A stretch of 16,571 nt of DNA from an uncultured Bacilli bacterium (GTDB lineage Bacteria > Bacillota_I > Bacilli_A > RF39 > UBA660). The DNA lies in NCBI GenBank assembly GCA_934089255.1, contig CAKOJI010000023.1:1-16571 (forward strand). The letters are read 5' to 3'. A program made the translations under genes and the position numbers. Of the stretch, positions 14,916 to 16,571 are shown in pieces (the stretch's first letter is position 1; every line of letters begins with the position of its first letter). The notes beneath the pieces are model-generated. The model was not told the origin of the DNA and did no database searches. It saw nothing but the letters and a program-made list of their open reading frames with translations.

Positions 14916-15020
14916 TTAAGAAATTATATAAGGATTTGAAATTGTTCCATCTCCCACACTTATTAGAACATCAACCCTTAAATTTAATATAGGTAAAAAA
15001 CAAGAAGATACCCAATTTTT
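14916..15020 (-). pseudogene. C-terminal remnant of a second DUF6273-like surface protein gene
   Basis: A 34-codon frame ending in TAA at 14918-14916 encodes NWVSSCFLPILNLRVDVLIS and then VGDGTISNPYIIS. This parallels the end of the neighbouring surface protein (GVFRPSINLKAETLKN, then TGDGTKENPYTVKLS), including the GDGT-x-x-NPY ending. It is closed upstream by a TAA at 15023-15021 and has no start, so it is a scrap of a paralogue, probably left by deletion or recombination within a tandem pair. Confidence 0.75.
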
Positions 15021-15039
15021 TTAGATCTAAACTCACACA

Positions 15040-15068
15040 CATCTACGGCGTGACTTCGCCGTTAGATG
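15040..15068. other. GC-rich hairpin in AT-rich intergenic DNA
   Basis: CATCTA-CGGCG (15040-15050), loop TGACTT, CGCCG-T-TAGATG (15057-15068): an 11-bp stem with one bulged T. It stands out sharply from the flanking A/T sequence and has no T run on either side, so it is not a simple terminator. Confidence 0.75.
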
Positions 15069-15075
15069 CATCCCT

Positions 15076-15096
15076 CAAAAAGCATTTGCCTTTTTG
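15076..15096 (-). terminator. Terminator-like hairpin after the surface protein gene
   Basis: Minus strand CAAAAAGGCAAATGCTTTTTG: an A-rich arm and T-rich arm with one bulged G and an AAAT loop, 20 bases after the stop at 15117. Confidence 0.65.
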
Positions 15097-15116
15097 TTGA
15101 ATCCTTTATCCTAGTC

Positions 15117-16571
15117 TTAACTAAGTTTTACAGTATACGGATTTTCTTTTGTTCCATCCCCTGTATTTTTTAGCGTTTCAGCCTTTAGATTGATACTAGG
15201 GCGGAAAACGCCAGTGCCGCTGACGCGGTCGTAGTGGTAGATGTCACCATATGACCCATGAACGTACCACTCGTACGCAGAAGAACCATTATAGCCGTAA
15301 GGAGACGAAAGCCACCAAACAGAAGATATAGAAGAATTGTATAAATAATATGATTGATTTGTTTGCAAAGATTTATAAGCTCCTGCAAATGATACTTCAT
15401 CAGCTGTTAGTAGTCCTACTGGATAAGTTAGGTTCCCATTTGTTATATTTCCATTTGGTAGTGTAGTAACATTTACTGTAAATCTCGAATAATCATTTGT
15501 TGCACTTTCTGCACATTTAAATGTTGGTTTACTTGTAGTAATACGCGTTGTTCCAGTACTATATAATAATCTTTCTATTGATGCATAATATGTTTTATTT
15601 GTTCCATATCCTAGTTGTGTTGTAACTCCACCTATTCCACTTGATGCAAGTGTTTTATCATTACAGAATAATGTATCTGCAACATAATCTGTGTTATTTG
15701 TATCTACTATATTTGTTTTATACCAAGCATCTACCTTTGTTTTTATTGTACTATCATTTATATTTTTATGTGTTACGTCATATGTTGTACTTCCAGGAGT
15801 TCCATACATATATCCAACATATGCATTATCATTATAACTAGAATTAAATGCTGTCTTTATAGCACTTCCACTACTATCTTTTGCAACATCATCTAATACT
15901 AGTCTTATTGAGCCATCTCCATTAATTCGTACTATTCTCCATAATTTATTTGCAAATGATACATAATTATCTGTTACTGCTCCACGATAGTAATATGTAG
16001 TCCCATAATCATCTTGTGCTATACTTAAAGTAGACTCAGGTTTAGTTTCATAGTATTCAAAAGTCAAAGTATTATTTGTTGAATCATAACTTAATAATTT
16101 TTTTGTCCAACCTGAACAATCGTCATATACATATTTTCCTACTGCTTCGTCATATGAACCAACTCTACTACCAAATTGTACATCAGATTCACTATCTCCT
16201 ACGTACCATGCTGAATAACCATCGCACAAACTATCTGTTTTTACAGTTTCTTTTATAATTTTTCCAGTTTTATATTCAGATATTCCTTCTCCAGGTTTAA
16301 CTTTAGGAACTGCAAGTAATTCAGTTCCGTTAGTTTTATTCTTAGCACTTTCAATTATATTGTATACTAAACTATTTTTATTACTTGAATATGGATTTTC
16401 TACTTGTGTTATATCTTTTATATTTACTTTTGCATTATATGTCTTTCCCATATCATTTGATTGATCTATTCCAGTATCTATATACCATAATGTTAATGTA
16501 TAAGTTTGAGTATCACTCACATCTATATTATTTGTTACTAGTACTCCACCATTTATTGGAAATACTGATTG
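15117..16571 (-). CDS. DUF6273-like surface/pilin-type repeat protein (5' end beyond window)
   Basis: The frame is open to the right edge, so at least 484 residues are present and the N-terminus is missing; the GTG at 16520 is internal, not a start. The visible N-terminal part (QTYTLTLWYIDTGIDQSNDM, then GKTYNAKVNI) looks like the beta-rich domain after a pilin-like N-terminus in surface proteins of gut Mollicutes-related bacteria. A middle segment has paired Cys. The C-terminal domain (from about 15990 down to 15117; VSFANKLWRIVRINGDGSIR, then LVLDD, YWWLSSPYG and FRPSINLKAE) is of the DUF6273 / formylglycine-enzyme-like C-type-lectin kind. Extracellular location and ligand binding are inferred from the family. 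Codons are A/T-ending until about 15315, after which a GC-rich tract with C-ending codons encodes the predicted ligand-binding face, then normal usage returns for the last 25 residues. A terminator follows. Confidence 0.8.
   Translation of the reverse strand, partial: QSVFPINGGVLVTNNIDVSDTQTYTLTLWYIDTGIDQSNDMGKTYNAKVNIKDITQVENPYSSNKNSLVYNIIESAKNKTNGTELLAVPKVKPGEGISEYKTGKIIKETVKTDSLCDGYSAWYVGDSESDVQFGSRVGSYDEAVGKYVYDDCSGWTKKLLSYDSTNNTLTFEYYETKPESTLSIAQDDYGTTYYYRGAVTDNYVSFANKLWRIVRINGDGSIRLVLDDVAKDSSGSAIKTAFNSSYNDNAYVGYMYGTPGSTTYDVTHKNINDSTIKTKVDAWYKTNIVDTNNTDYVADTLFCNDKTLASSGIGGVTTQLGYGTNKTYYASIERLLYSTGTTRITTSKPTFKCAESATNDYSRFTVNVTTLPNGNITNGNLTYPVGLLTADEVSFAGAYKSLQTNQSYYLYNSSISSVWWLSSPYGYNGSSAYEWYVHGSYGDIYHYDRVSGTGVFRPSINLKAETLKNTGDGTKENPYTVKLS
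15195..15315 (-). other. GC-rich, NNC-codon tract: candidate DGR variable repeat
   Basis: Within the surface protein gene, the codons for SSPYGYNGSSAYEWYVHGSY and GDIYHYDRVSGTGVFRPSIN switch to about half G+C. Ten consecutive codons at 15245-15216 end in C (GAC ATC TAC CAC TAC GAC, then CGC GTC AGC GGC), all reachable from AAC by changes at adenines except as fixed positions require. The tract ends at the conserved FRPSINL motif. No template copy or reverse transcriptase is in the window. Confidence 0.5.

Noticed and set aside
15040..15068. Integron attC site
   Set aside because: GTTAGATGCA matches the attC core motif, but the left side lacks a proper RYYYAAC box (one base short), the element is only 29 bases, and there is no cassette array or integrase in view. 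Kept only as an unexplained hairpin.
15185..15400. 71-codon minus-strand reading frame overlapping the surface gene
   Set aside because: It is in another frame of the GC-rich tract, where stop codons are scarce; it has no family features and the main frame carries clear domain motifs.
1..16571. tRNA or rRNA genes, CRISPR arrays, insertion-sequence transposases
   Set aside because: No GC-rich structured RNA block, no regularly spaced repeats, and no transposase-like frame was seen on either strand.

Overview
The window comes from a very AT-rich, low-GC Gram-positive-type bacterium. Protein-coding genes use A/T-ending codons almost throughout, ribosome-binding sites are of the AGGAGG/GGTGAT kind, and the lipoprotein and class I signal peptidase are Firmicutes-like. 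The gene set (SMC, RNase III, ArgRS, S16, KhpA, YidD) plus a DUF6273-like surface protein suggests an uncultured gut Bacilli/Mollicutes-related lineage (RF39-like); that placement is inference. TGA is used as a stop (for example yidD, 11348-11350) and Trp is TGG, so the standard bacterial code fits.

Layout. Positions 1-1079 (minus) hold accessory genes: a partial gene resembling nucleoside deoxyribosyltransferase-like proteins, a broken RhuM-family fragment with two in-frame stops, and a DUF84 (inosine/xanthosine triphosphatase-like) gene. Positions 1305-9954 (minus) are housekeeping genes: rnc and smc overlap by one base, lepB follows behind a terminator/promoter-like repeat, and upstream lie an unrecognised Asn-rich protein, argS, rmuC and a VTT/DedA-type membrane protein. 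A small rhodanese gene (10002-10217, minus) faces a divergent plus-strand block: an unrecognised 266-aa protein, yidD, and a TroA/ZnuA-like lipoprotein that has lost its expected metal ligands. That block converges at a perfect palindromic terminator (12223-12246) on a minus-strand unit: rpsP, khpA and a DUF3419-like SAM-binding protein. Upstream of rpsP is an excellent consensus promoter whose -35 box sits in an inverted repeat. Then come vanY (D,D-carboxypeptidase) and a previously unlisted 33-aa membrane microprotein coupled to it.

Positions 14854-16571 are the most unusual part. They hold a second copy of the 38-bp terminator/promoter repeat, a C-terminal scrap of a second surface-protein gene, a GC-rich hairpin and a terminator. 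They end with a large DUF6273-like surface/pilin-type protein that runs off the right edge. Its C-terminal domain contains an abrupt GC-rich tract with ten consecutive NNC codons (Asp, His, Tyr, Ser, Gly, Arg, Val), in a gene that otherwise avoids C in the third position. That is the pattern expected of a variable repeat written by a diversity-generating retroelement (template AAC codons mutated at adenines). No reverse transcriptase or template repeat is in the window, so this remains a hypothesis, but it is the best candidate here for an unusual system.
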